Below, in pieces: positions 1 to 9,184 of a stretch of DNA of 60,945 bases. This stretch comes from Gammaproteobacteria bacterium. GTDB taxonomy: Bacteria; Pseudomonadota; Gammaproteobacteria; RBG-16-57-12. A program made the position numbers and the translations under genes. The notes under the pieces were generated by a model. It saw nothing but the letters and a program-made list of their open reading frames with translations, was not told where the DNA came from and made no database searches. Within the stretch, counting starts at the first letter, position 1, and each line of letters opens with the position of its first letter. The stretch spans positions 1-60,945 of the forward strand of contig JAKIVC010000015.1 in assembly GCA_021647245.1 (NCBI GenBank), given 5' to 3'.

Positions 1-2
1 CA

Positions 3-299
3 GAGAGTCTGTTTAGAACACTGAAATACACACCCGCCTTTCCATCAAAGCCATTTGAAAGCCTGGCGTCTGCAAGAGCATGGGTCGATCATTTTGTCGG
101 TTGGTACAATGAAAGCCATCGACACAGTGGAATCCAATTCATCACCCCAGCCCAACGTCACAACGGCGAAGAGCTAACGATATTGGCTAAGCGAAAAGCG
201 ATCTATGAAGCGGCCAAGCAACGAAACCCGGAACGCTGGAGTCGAGAAACCCGAAATTGGGCCGCTGTCAGTGAAGTGTGGTTGAATCCAGAAAATTAG
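3..299 (+). pseudogene. IS3-family transposase (OrfB), C-terminal part, cut by window edge
   Basis: The reading frame is open from the window edge and ends at TAG 297-299, giving 98 residues. It contains the end of a DDE integrase core (rve): a segment reading FESLASARAWVDHFVGWYN followed by ESHRHSGI and FITPAQRH, which is the usual C-terminal signature of IS3-family OrfB. The catalytic acidic residues and the HTH-bearing OrfA would lie upstream of the window, so whether the element is intact cannot be judged. The conserved motifs here show no frameshift. It is followed by a probable right terminal repeat at 342-359. I am confident of the family, not of the IS subgroup. Confidence 0.85.
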
Positions 300-341
300 G
301 GTAAAAAAGGGCCTGGAATTAGAGGAAAATCAGCAGAGCGC

Positions 342-359
342 TGGACAACTACCTTGACA
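342..359 (+). repeat. probable right terminal inverted repeat of the IS3 element
   Basis: About 40 bp after the transposase stop the sequence reads tggacaactaccttgaca, whose reverse complement begins TGTCAAGG. IS3-family ends begin with TG and finish with CA, so this is a reasonable right end. The left end lies outside the window, so pairing and target duplication cannot be checked. Confidence 0.5.
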
Positions 360-371
360 AACATCGAAGAG

Positions 372-398
372 AGGCGACAGAATGTCGCCTTTTTTATT
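372..398 (+). terminator. rho-independent terminator, plus strand
   Basis: A perfect 8-bp stem (aggcgaca / tgtcgcct) with a 3-nt loop is followed by six T residues. The T tract is on the plus strand, so it would stop transcription leaving the IS element rather than the minus-strand genes that end here. Confidence 0.75.
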
Positions 399-674
399 TC
401 AATCAAACGCCCCGAGCTGCTGTTTATCTTTTAGGGTAATCCAGTGTTTTTTATTCATGTAGTAGCCCGGTGCAATCGACTCATAGTGTGATACCCGGCT
501 TTTACCATCGGCGGGTAAGCATTTTAGTGTGACCCGTGAGACAGACTTCTCTTCGCAAACCAGCGCAAACAGTTTACCCATGACTTTATAAACCCACGCT
601 TCTGAGCCAAAAGGGTAGCTGGCTTGTGCCCCTTTCAGCCCTGAAAGGAGTGAGTTAAGCGCCTCTATTTTCAT
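399..674 (-). CDS. MmcQ/YjbR-family protein, C-terminus short
   Basis: A protein of 91 residues with the YjbR/MmcQ fold signature: an N-terminal helix-loop with YPFG, a strand resembling KVMGKLFALV, and the late motif PGYYMNKKHW that ends the core domain. YjbR-type proteins are small, often called DNA-binding, with no firm biochemical role. I start it at ATG 674; a TTG two codons upstream is also possible. It lies a few bases after the stop of the SNF2 gene and is probably co-transcribed with it. Family members usually continue about 25 residues past NKKHW with a last helix. Here the frame stops after 13, close to the IS3 end, so the tail may have been lost. Confidence 0.7.
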   Translation of the reverse strand: MKIEALNSLLSGLKGAQASYPFGSEAWVYKVMGKLFALVCEEKSVSRVTLKCLPADGKSRVSHYESIAPGYYMNKKHWITLKDKQQLGAFD

Positions 675-676
675 CG

Positions 677-3600
677 TCAAACCTCAGCCAGTGGCGCAAA
701 CAGTGCTTTTAGATCATCGCTACTGAGCTTCACCTGATCTGCCGCCTCACCTTTTTTGTAGACACCTTCGATCAACGCCTGCTTCTTTGCCTGCATGGTA
801 ATAATTTTCTCTTCTAAAGTGTTTTCGGTAATCAGCTTATAGACAAACACTGCTTTATTTTGGCCAATTCGATGAGCACGATCCGTTGCCTGATTTTCGG
901 CGGCGGGGTTCCACCAGGGGTCGTAATGAATAACGGTGTCTGCTTCGGTGAGGTTTAAACCCACCCCACCCGCTTTCAGGCTAATCAAAAAAATAGCTGC
1001 CTGGCCACTTTTGAAGCGCTCGATGGCATCATCTCGCTTACGTGTTTGACCGGTCAGTTTGCTATAACTGATATGATGTTTGATCAGCTGCTGCTCGATG
1101 ATACCCAACATCTGGGTGAATGATGAAAACAGCAAAATACGCCGCCCCTCTTCGACCATCTCCGGCAACATCGTCATCAAGAAGTCCAACTTGGCGGACG
1201 AGGTAACTGTCTTGGCCTGCTTCAGCTTGAGCAGCTGCGGATCACAACAGCATTGCCGTAGTTTTAGCAGCGCATCCAGTATGGTGATGTGGCTACGCGC
1301 CAACCCTTTACTGGCAATCGCTTCGCGTACTTTTTTCTCCATTGAGATACGGATGCTCTCGTAGAGCGCCGCCTGTTTACCACCTAGGGAGACGGTTTGA
1401 ATAATCTCAGTTTTTTCTGGCAGCTCACTGGCCACCTCACTTTTGGCGCGGCGTAACATGAAGGGGGCTACGCGCTTACTGAGCCGTTGCTGCTGTTGGT
1501 AATTTTGATTTTTCTCGATGGGCACGCGAAACAGTTGATTAAATTGCCGTGAGTCGCCAAGTAAACCGGGGGAGAGAAAGTCAAACAGTGCCCATAGTTC
1601 ACCCAAGTGATTCTCCATGGGTGTGCCGGTTAAACAGAGGCGGTGATTACACTCAATTTTACGCACCACCTGTGCTGCTTTCGCTTTGGGGTTTTTAATC
1701 ACCTGCGCCTCATCTAGCACCAGATAGTGGTAGCGATGCTTTAGCAACACTTTTTCATCACGCACCAGTAGCGGGTAGGTGCTCAGCACCAGGTCATATT
1801 GTTCGATGTCATCGAAGTGTTGGTGACGCTCAGCACCCTGTAAAATAATAACCTTTAATGCGGGTGCGAAGCGGGCGGCTTCTCGCTGCCAGTTGCTCAT
1901 CAGGCTAGTGGGTGCAACGATTAGACAAGGGCTGGTCATGCGCCCCTGCTCTTTCTCTAACAAGAGATGTGCGAGGGTTTGAACGGTTTTTCCCAAACCC
2001 ATATCATCGGCCAAAATACCGCCAAACTGGTACTCACGTAGAAATTGCAACCAGTTGAACCCCTGTTGTTGATACTCTCGTAGCTCGGCCTGCAACCCTT
2101 CTGGCGTATTCACGGGCTGAATACCGTCAAAATCATTTAGCTTTTTCCCCAGCTCACGCAGCGCCTCGCCACCCTGCCACTGAGACTCATCACCACTCAG
2201 TTGCGCCAGCTCATCCACTCGCCCGGCATCAAAGCGAGACATGCGCAGCGAGCCATCGCTGCTAAGGCTTTCGCTGTCGTAAAGTTCGTAGAGAATATCC
2301 AGAATTGGTTGTATTTTCTCTCTGGATATCATCAGGTATTCACTGTTTTCTAGCGGAATAGTGAGTGTTTCGGGCAATTCTTGCAGGTCATAGTGGGTTA
2401 ATGCGCTGGTAATCAGTGGTAACAGCGGGCGCTTTTCTCCATTGATTTCAATATCAAAACGCAGATCAAACCAGTCATTGCCATCCTCAATTTCCGCATG
2501 CCACTCATCTGAGTGGTGAAAAGTTAACTGAAAGCTCTCATCCTGCTCAATCAACCAGCCGTCATCGGCCAGCTGTGGCACCGCCTGCGCCATAAAGTCC
2601 TGCCAGCGCGAAACCGCCTCCAGAAGATTTTCCGCCATACTGAGAAAGAAAACCCCCACGCCACTCTCATGATGAAAAGCCTCAAAGCCGAACGCCTTCA
2701 AGCGCTCAATAGCGGCCCACTCACGGCTCTGGTCACGCCACACCCGCACCAGTGCTTTGTCGCTAGAGAGCACGTCAATCTCATTAAAGGGGTGCGCTGG
2801 CAGGGCATAATCGGCGTAGAGAAAGTCCAGATTAATACGATGAATGTCTCGTCCTGACCCAGCTTCAGCCGTAAAGCGAATACGCGGCTGCGGCGGCTGT
2901 TTGATCTCGATGGTTTCGACTTGCTCAGGGGGTGGTACGCTATCGGGCATCGTAACGACCAGCTTTTGACTGAAGCGACTCAGGTAGGCGGCGGGCACAT
3001 TGGGCGGGGAGAGCAATTTTTTCATCTGTTTCACGGTGTAGTCAGCACCACTGAGCAGACCCACCACCCCCTCTCTCCGATCAAGATAGAGTGCGGGGGT
3101 GGTAATTAACGGCTCGCCACCACCCTCCACGCCGCATTTGAGTCGAGCATCGCCGGCATGGTCGCGCAACCATTCGAGGTTAAGTGTACGCGCATCACTC
3201 ACCTGAAGCTGGGGCCCATCTTTATCAATAAAGTGGCAGCGCGCTGACTCAACCATTTTAAGTATTGCTGCAAAACCCACCTCCCCTTCCAGTATCAACG
3301 GCGCTGACCAGCCTTTTTTAGGGCACGCGTCCAGCAGGCGAACAATATCCTCATCCACCTCTTGCAGGTAATCCGGAGAGTAGTATTCGTTAGAGATTTG
3401 CCCCAGATTGATAGTGCGCCCCTTTCCCAACCCGCCTCGTTTCAGATGGCGTGTTACCAGGAGTTCCACAGTCAGTTGCCCGGGTTGATTGGTTGGCGTT
3501 AGCAGGTAGAGTACAAACTCGGCATCACGCCGGTTTTTGCTATCACCCACATCACCCACAAACTCATCCAGCCAGGCCATGCAAGCCGCATCCGATGCTT

Positions 3601-3916
3601 TTTTGCATTGTGCCGGGGCAAAGTCAGCCTGATATTGCAGGCAGGCCGCTACCACATGTTTGCAGTCAATCATCACCGGGCAGCTGCAACTTCCGGAGAT
3701 AATCACCTCGCCAGCAACCCATCTAAGATCAACTGATTGATAGTAGCTATTTCGGCCACTCCCCAGGGTAATGGCCTCCAGCTCCACTCTTCTGTCATCT
3801 TCATCGAGCACGGTAATGGAGGCTACCTGCCCCGCATTAAAGTAGCCTCTACCCCGTTTGAAATAACTGTTAGAAAAGTTTCTCTGAATATCGCCCAGCT
3901 TTAGTTGTTTTGTCAT
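677..3916 (-). CDS. SWIM zinc-finger SNF2/RapA-type helicase-like ATPase
   Basis: About 1,079 residues. A SWIM zinc finger (CSCPVMIDCKH) lies near residue 82, an expanded middle region follows, then a SNF2 ATPase core: Walker A region DDMGLGKT near residue 640, Walker B box DEAQ near 735, TGTPMEN, and the helicase C domain with SSFTQML, SLKAGGVGLNL and the arginine motif TDRAHRIGQ. Such proteins move along DNA or remodel protein-DNA contacts using ATP; no unwinding is expected. I prefer ATG 3916 (MTKQ) over a TTG five codons upstream; neither has a strong ribosome site. All key ATPase motifs are present, so it should be active. Its substrate is unknown. The stop nearly abuts the YjbR-like gene. 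Confidence 0.9.
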   Translation of the reverse strand: MTKQLKLGDIQRNFSNSYFKRGRGYFNAGQVASITVLDEDDRRVELEAITLGSGRNSYYQSVDLRWVAGEVIISGSCSCPVMIDCKHVVAACLQYQADFAPAQCKKASDAACMAWLDEFVGDVGDSKNRRDAEFVLYLLTPTNQPGQLTVELLVTRHLKRGGLGKGRTINLGQISNEYYSPDYLQEVDEDIVRLLDACPKKGWSAPLILEGEVGFAAILKMVESARCHFIDKDGPQLQVSDARTLNLEWLRDHAGDARLKCGVEGGGEPLITTPALYLDRREGVVGLLSGADYTVKQMKKLLSPPNVPAAYLSRFSQKLVVTMPDSVPPPEQVETIEIKQPPQPRIRFTAEAGSGRDIHRINLDFLYADYALPAHPFNEIDVLSSDKALVRVWRDQSREWAAIERLKAFGFEAFHHESGVGVFFLSMAENLLEAVSRWQDFMAQAVPQLADDGWLIEQDESFQLTFHHSDEWHAEIEDGNDWFDLRFDIEINGEKRPLLPLITSALTHYDLQELPETLTIPLENSEYLMISREKIQPILDILYELYDSESLSSDGSLRMSRFDAGRVDELAQLSGDESQWQGGEALRELGKKLNDFDGIQPVNTPEGLQAELREYQQQGFNWLQFLREYQFGGILADDMGLGKTVQTLAHLLLEKEQGRMTSPCLIVAPTSLMSNWQREAARFAPALKVIILQGAERHQHFDDIEQYDLVLSTYPLLVRDEKVLLKHRYHYLVLDEAQVIKNPKAKAAQVVRKIECNHRLCLTGTPMENHLGELWALFDFLSPGLLGDSRQFNQLFRVPIEKNQNYQQQQRLSKRVAPFMLRRAKSEVASELPEKTEIIQTVSLGGKQAALYESIRISMEKKVREAIASKGLARSHITILDALLKLRQCCCDPQLLKLKQAKTVTSSAKLDFLMTMLPEMVEEGRRILLFSSFTQMLGIIEQQLIKHHISYSKLTGQTRKRDDAIERFKSGQAAIFLISLKAGGVGLNLTEADTVIHYDPWWNPAAENQATDRAHRIGQNKAVFVYKLITENTLEEKIITMQAKKQALIEGVYKKGEAADQVKLSSDDLKALFAPLAEV

Positions 3917-4013
3917 CGTTTTCAATCTCAAACAGAGAAGTTAAATTGATTTAGTTTTAGTGTACCGCATCATTCACAGCAACGGCACCACAACACACAT
4001 GGGAGAGCATTTT

Positions 4014-6479
4014 TCAGTAATTTTGATAGCGATTAAGGTCAAACAACCCGGATAAAATAGGCTTGTTGCGCGCATACTCATCTTGAAACCAGTCGGCCTG
4101 CCGCCAAAAATCGGGATGGGTGCGCCTGACTCCATACTTATCTACAAACCTTTCAAAATCGTCGCGGTTACGAATTGCCGCACAGTGCTTGGCAAACTGT
4201 TCGACCTCAGACAACGCGACAGAGAAAAAGAAATTCGGATAAGCCCCCTCCAGCCAATTAACGACCGTCAATGAGTCCTGAGCAATATCTGCTCGATCCC
4301 GCTCATGCTCATCCGCCAGAAAAGAGGTCACATTTTTGTAGGCCTTGTTGCGAATCAGAGTGTAGGCAAAATCATCTTCTGGTCTCTCTGTTTTGATCTG
4401 TACAAAGGCGACATCCGGGAAAGCGTGTAGATTTTCACCCTGTAGCTGTGCAACTCGCTCCATGGCCTTGTCCGCCCGTTTTTTGGCCACCGGAAAGGTA
4501 CGCTCGCGGCACACCGGGCGACCACAATAGTTCATTGCATCCGCCTGTTGAGTCACCCCTACAAGCCTTTTTTTAATCTGCTGATAAAACTCTTTTTGCG
4601 GATTATCGGTTTGGTAACCAACCACCGACTCGGCACTCAACCACGCTTGAGGGGCCGAAAAGAGTTCATCGATAGTGCTGCGCTGGCCAACATACCAGCT
4701 ATCACGAATCGCCTTGCGCCGGTCGGCCGGGAGGAAGGCAAGGAAAGAGTCCTCCCCCTCCATGCGTAAAAAATCCATATAGATGCGTGCACTGACACGA
4801 TGTCCAAGGCTGCCGTAAACATCAAACCCCGCCACCAGAAGATAGTGAATACGCTCCATCAACGGATAATCCAGGATCCAGGTTGTTTCAGGCTCCTCGC
4901 CCACCAGACCATAGGAGACCGAGCCACTATCGAAATGCCTGAACACCGTCAGCGCCGCATTCGGGTTCTTCTCATCACCATCCCAGATATAGCTCATCGC
5001 ATCCGCTAAATCATGGCTACCCATGTTTTTAAACCACGCCTCTTTCTGCTCCATATAGCGTCGCTGGCCTTTCCAATAGTCGGTCCAGATACGCAGCAGT
5101 TCCAAATTACTGTCATCCGCAGGCAGCTGAAGTTGGTCCGCCATCTCACCAATAAACTGTGCGCTATTGGTCACCAGCGGCTGGTCTGGGTCAAAAAATA
5201 GTACCCAGAACCGGTCTTCAATCACATCCAGCGCAATCTGCCCTCGACACACCGGCCCTTTGATAAAGCCTTCAATGAAAAAATAGGCATCATCCAACAG
5301 AAATCGATAGCGCGATTCGATGGGAAGTGCGGCAAATGTTTTGAATGGATTTGATGCTATTTTCTCTTCGTAAGAGGGGAGTTGAGTCACTTCATAGTCA
5401 GGTTCTAAAAACAGCGCACGGTAGCGCTGCAACCGCTGACTGGAGAGGGTGTAGACCGTGTGACTTTTGGTTACGATAGCGGGGTGGTAGCGCAATAGGC
5501 GATAATAAAAAGGGCGGTCACCAGGGTCATTGTAGGGCTTTAGCGTCGCGATCTCATCCACCGCCTCACCCGGCGGCGTGGTGGAGCGCACCAAACGATA
5601 GAACACTCTGTCAGGCGACTCGGCAAAGTGAATATGAGCATGAAACAGATGTTCATACAGATAGCGACTCACCAGCTGCTGTTTGTAGGAGGTGTGGTTA
5701 AAGAAACGCTCCCACGCCCCTCTTTGCGCCACCACTCCCGCAGAGGGAGTGGGTGGCGGCGAAGATGATGCGCCCTGCGCCAGCCAGGAGACCAGCGTCT
5801 GGTGCTCACTGTCTGATAAGTTTGGCATCGCATACGGCATCCCCCATTGCGGTTTTTGCTGTGCAAACGCCTCAATATCCTCGAGGGTCGGGCAACTCTC
5901 TTCACGATCAATCCCCAGGGTAAAGCTTTCCGACAACTGGCCTTGGGTTGGCTGTGGGTTCTGCTGCTTTAAACGCAACAGATGGTACATCACCGAGTTT
6001 TTTAAATTATTTTCTGCTGTCGGTTGTGCCTCATTCAGAATGGGAGAGAACCCTCGCGCTCGCCACGCCTGCGTTGTTTTCTCATCAATAAACAGTCGTG
6101 TCGGTTGCATGGTGCCAAGCCGTTTGGCTTCATAGATACGCTCATCACTGGCCCCCCGGTAGAGTCCTTCGATTGAGGAGAGCTTTAGTTGACATGGTGC
6201 ATCGTAACAGCCGTGACACACCACACAGCGCCGCTCCAAAATAGGCTTAACCTGTTGTTCAAACTGAACCGGAACACCTTGTAGCGCAGTAGATACCGCC
6301 TGTTTAATATCATTCGCCATTGCGTGACGTGGCGGCTGCACACTATAGATGAAGAGAACTAGCAACAGGAGTATCCAGGCGGCGAGCAATAACGCCTTTC
6401 GACTCAACCGTTGATTAAGAAGGCTCTGAATAATGCGCTGACTCCTCAGGTTTACCGGCAATAGGAAATGACCACTCAC
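4014..6479 (-). CDS. cti: fatty acid cis/trans isomerase (Cti)
   Basis: An 821-residue protein with an N-terminal membrane anchor (about residues 28-47) followed by a periplasmic c-type haem site CVVCH near residue 86 and a [10 protein letters not shown] stretch, the mark of Cti (PF06934). Cti turns cis-unsaturated acyl chains of membrane phospholipids into trans isomers without moving the double bond, stiffening the membrane under solvent, heat or salt stress. The start is GTG 6479 with GGAG about 4 nt upstream, so the gene overlaps the end of xfp by 65 bp on the same strand; the two are probably transcribed together. Length is near the family norm and no domain is missing. Confidence 0.9.
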   Translation of the reverse strand: MSGHFLLPVNLRSQRIIQSLLNQRLSRKALLLAAWILLLLVLFIYSVQPPRHAMANDIKQAVSTALQGVPVQFEQQVKPILERRCVVCHGCYDAPCQLKLSSIEGLYRGASDERIYEAKRLGTMQPTRLFIDEKTTQAWRARGFSPILNEAQPTAENNLKNSVMYHLLRLKQQNPQPTQGQLSESFTLGIDREESCPTLEDIEAFAQQKPQWGMPYAMPNLSDSEHQTLVSWLAQGASSSPPPTPSAGVVAQRGAWERFFNHTSYKQQLVSRYLYEHLFHAHIHFAESPDRVFYRLVRSTTPPGEAVDEIATLKPYNDPGDRPFYYRLLRYHPAIVTKSHTVYTLSSQRLQRYRALFLEPDYEVTQLPSYEEKIASNPFKTFAALPIESRYRFLLDDAYFFIEGFIKGPVCRGQIALDVIEDRFWVLFFDPDQPLVTNSAQFIGEMADQLQLPADDSNLELLRIWTDYWKGQRRYMEQKEAWFKNMGSHDLADAMSYIWDGDEKNPNAALTVFRHFDSGSVSYGLVGEEPETTWILDYPLMERIHYLLVAGFDVYGSLGHRVSARIYMDFLRMEGEDSFLAFLPADRRKAIRDSWYVGQRSTIDELFSAPQAWLSAESVVGYQTDNPQKEFYQQIKKRLVGVTQQADAMNYCGRPVCRERTFPVAKKRADKAMERVAQLQGENLHAFPDVAFVQIKTERPEDDFAYTLIRNKAYKNVTSFLADEHERDRADIAQDSLTVVNWLEGAYPNFFFSVALSEVEQFAKHCAAIRNRDDFERFVDKYGVRRTHPDFWRQADWFQDEYARNKPILSGLFDLNRYQNY

Positions 6480-8838
6480 GAATCTCCACTAAATCTTGCC
6501 CATATTGCATAATATGGGCTTTGTGATCCAGCAGTTTATCGCGCATTTTCTGTTTCAGATAGACCCCTTGTGAGCCCAGTGAAGAGAGGCGGTCAACCAC
6601 ATCCATCACTAGGTGAAAACGATCCATCTCATTTAATACCACCATATCAAAGGGTGTGGTGGTGGTGCCCTCCTCTTTGTAGCCACGCACATGCAGATGG
6701 TGGTGACAGGTACGGCGATAGGTGAGCCGGTGAATCAGCCAAGGGTAGCCGTGATAGGCAAATATTATGGGTGTATTGGCGGGAAACAGTGCATCAAAAT
6801 CCCTGTCTGCCAAGCCGTGGGGGTGTTCACTTTGCGGTTGCAGCGTCATCAGGTCGACCACATTGACCACCCGCACTTTCAGCTCGGGGAGGTGCTGGTG
6901 CAACAGCTCCACTGCCGCTAACACCTCGAGGGTTGGCACATCTCCGGCGCAAGCCATAATCACGTCTGGCTCGCCACAGTGATCATTGCTAGCCCAATCC
7001 CATATCCCAATACCGGTACTGCAATGCTTGATGGCTGCATCCATATCAAGCCACTGCAGTTGTGGCTGCTTTCCCGCGACAATAACATTGATGAGATTTT
7101 TTGAGCGCAGGCAGGTATCCGTGACACAGAGCAGAGTGTTGGCATCCGGCGGCAGGTAGACTCGAATAATATCGGCCTTTTTATTCACTACGTGGTCGAT
7201 AAAGCCGGGGTCCTGATGGGAAAATCCGTTGTGATCCTGCCGCCAGACGTGGGAGGTCAACAGGTAGTTGAGCGAGGCGATGGGGCGGCGCCACGGAATT
7301 TCGTTACGGGTCACCTTGAGCCATTTGGCGTGCTGGTTAAACATTGAATCAATAATGTGAATAAAGGCTTCATAGCAAGAGAAAAAGCCGTGTCGACCGG
7401 TGAGTAGATAACCCTCCAGCCACCCCTGACAGGTGTGCTCACTGAGAATCTCCATAACACGCCCATCCACTGCCAGATGATCATCCTCCGGCAACATCTC
7501 CGCCTGCCAGGCACGATTGCTCACCTCAAACAGCGCACCCAATCGATTGGAGGCGGTTTCATCGGGGCCAAAAACACGGAAGTTTTTTGCCTCCATATTG
7601 AGCTTCATCACATCCCGCAGCAGGCCACCGATGGCCCGTGTCGCCTCCCCCGTACTCTGCCCGGGAGCATTAACCGGCAGTGCATAATTTTTAAAATCGG
7701 GCATCAGCAGATCCTTAAGCAGCTGACCACCGTTAGCGTGAGGGATCGCGCCCATACGGTGGTCACCCTCAGGTGCCAGCATTGCAATCTCTTTGAATAG
7801 TGCGCCACTATCATCAAACAGCGTCTCTGGCTGATAACTCTTCATCCACTGTTCAAGTCGTTTAAGATGCGCCGGTTCACCCGCCAGATTACCCAACGGC
7901 ACTTGGTGGGAACGCCAGTACCCCTCTGCTTTTTGACCATCCACCTCTTTTGGCCCAGTCCACCCTTTGGGTGAACGTAAAATAATCATCGGCCAGCGGG
8001 GGCGGGTTTTATCTCCATTAATACGGGCTTTTTTCTGGATGATTTTTATCTCGGTGATTGCCCTGTCCAGCGTAGCCGCCATCTGTTGATGCATCAGATG
8101 GGGGTCATCCCCCTCAACAAAGTAGGGTTGGTAACCATAACCGATAAACAGTTTTTCCAACTCATCGTGGCTAATGCGCGCCAAGATAGTCGGATTGGCA
8201 ATTTTATAACCGTTGAGGTGCAGTATCGGCAGCACCGCACCATCGCCCGCTGGATTCAAAAACTTGTTGGAGTGCCAGGCAGTTGCCAGCGGGCCAGTCT
8301 CCGCCTCACCATCACCCACCACACAGGCTGCAATGAGGTCAGGATTGTCGAATACCGCACCAAAAGCATGGGAGAGCACATAACCCAGCTCGCCCCCCTC
8401 ATGAATCGACCCTGGCGTTTCAGGCGCCACATGGCTGGGAATACCGCCGGGAAACGAAAACTGCTTGAACAGCCGCTTCATCCCTGCCGCATCCTGACTA
8501 ATATTGGGATAAAATTCGCTATAGGTACCTTCAAGGTAAGTGTTCGCCACCAAGCCTGGACCACCATGCCCCGGCCCAGCAAGGTAGATAACATTCAGGG
8601 CATCACGTTTAATAAGTCGATTCAGGTGAACATAGATAAAATTCAACCCCGGCGTAGTTCCCCAATGGCCAAGCAGTCGTGGCTTAACATGCTCGAGTCT
8701 CAACGGCTCTTTGAGAAGCGGGTTATCTAGCAGGTAGATCTGCCCCACCGAGAGGTAGTTGGCGGCACGCCAGTAAGCATCAATCAGCTGTAGATCTTTC
8801 TCTGTAAGCGGTTTATCTACGGATAACTTCTTTCTCAC
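6415..8838 (-). CDS. xfp: phosphoketolase (Xfp family)
   Basis: About 807 residues, the usual length of xylulose-5-phosphate/fructose-6-phosphate phosphoketolase. It splits ketose phosphates with inorganic phosphate to acetyl phosphate plus glyceraldehyde-3-phosphate or erythrose-4-phosphate, using thiamine diphosphate. Visible marks are HWGTTPGLN near residue 60, [22 protein letters not shown] and the cofactor motif [11 protein letters not shown] near 176. I choose GTG 8838 because GGGGGAGG sits 5-6 nt upstream; a longer reading to 8859 starts within that ribosome site. It is the first gene of a two-gene unit with cti. Acetyl phosphate may feed acetyl-CoA synthesis or ATP in an autotroph; that role is inferred. 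Confidence 0.93.
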   Translation of the reverse strand: MRKKLSVDKPLTEKDLQLIDAYWRAANYLSVGQIYLLDNPLLKEPLRLEHVKPRLLGHWGTTPGLNFIYVHLNRLIKRDALNVIYLAGPGHGGPGLVANTYLEGTYSEFYPNISQDAAGMKRLFKQFSFPGGIPSHVAPETPGSIHEGGELGYVLSHAFGAVFDNPDLIAACVVGDGEAETGPLATAWHSNKFLNPAGDGAVLPILHLNGYKIANPTILARISHDELEKLFIGYGYQPYFVEGDDPHLMHQQMAATLDRAITEIKIIQKKARINGDKTRPRWPMIILRSPKGWTGPKEVDGQKAEGYWRSHQVPLGNLAGEPAHLKRLEQWMKSYQPETLFDDSGALFKEIAMLAPEGDHRMGAIPHANGGQLLKDLLMPDFKNYALPVNAPGQSTGEATRAIGGLLRDVMKLNMEAKNFRVFGPDETASNRLGALFEVSNRAWQAEMLPEDDHLAVDGRVMEILSEHTCQGWLEGYLLTGRHGFFSCYEAFIHIIDSMFNQHAKWLKVTRNEIPWRRPIASLNYLLTSHVWRQDHNGFSHQDPGFIDHVVNKKADIIRVYLPPDANTLLCVTDTCLRSKNLINVIVAGKQPQLQWLDMDAAIKHCSTGIGIWDWASNDHCGEPDVIMACAGDVPTLEVLAAVELLHQHLPELKVRVVNVVDLMTLQPQSEHPHGLADRDFDALFPANTPIIFAYHGYPWLIHRLTYRRTCHHHLHVRGYKEEGTTTTPFDMVVLNEMDRFHLVMDVVDRLSSLGSQGVYLKQKMRDKLLDHKAHIMQYGQDLVEIREWSFPIAGKPEESAHYSEPS

Positions 8839-9013
8839 TTCCACCTCCCCCACGCACACAGCAACAGGTTATTAATTCAACAAGAAGACGACTCTATTGT
8901 AGTGCTATTTTAAATAAATTGGGGAGCATGATTTATCACGGCCTTTCATCTAAACGTCATATTCCAGTGCTTCAATGTGTACGTTCATAAATTAAATTCA
9001 CAGGAGAGAGACC

Positions 9014-9184
9014 GTGACAGATACCGAAAATCAAGAGTGGTGGATGTGGCAGATGTACCGTGCAACGGCTGAGTTTATGCAAAACCCCAACAGCGACCGT
9101 GAAGAGCGTTTAAAGTATGTTGTGGACGCCTACCGCGAACGCTGCCAACAGCACTCCGCTCAGCCCTGTTTGAGGTCCACGTAA
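9014..9184 (+). CDS. small hypothetical protein (56 residues)
   Basis: A short frame not tied to a known family. It starts at GTG 9014, 4-5 nt after a good ribosome site (aggagaga), and encodes an acidic, tryptophan-rich N-terminus (TDTENQEWWMWQMYRATAEF) followed by charged helix-forming residues. The last 25 bp overlap the 3' end of the convergent histidine kinase gene. The ribosome site and the aromatic, non-repetitive composition favour a real protein; lack of any recognised homology and the GTG start argue for caution. Confidence 0.55.
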   Translation: MTDTENQEWWMWQMYRATAEFMQNPNSDREERLKYVVDAYRERCQQHSAQPCLRST

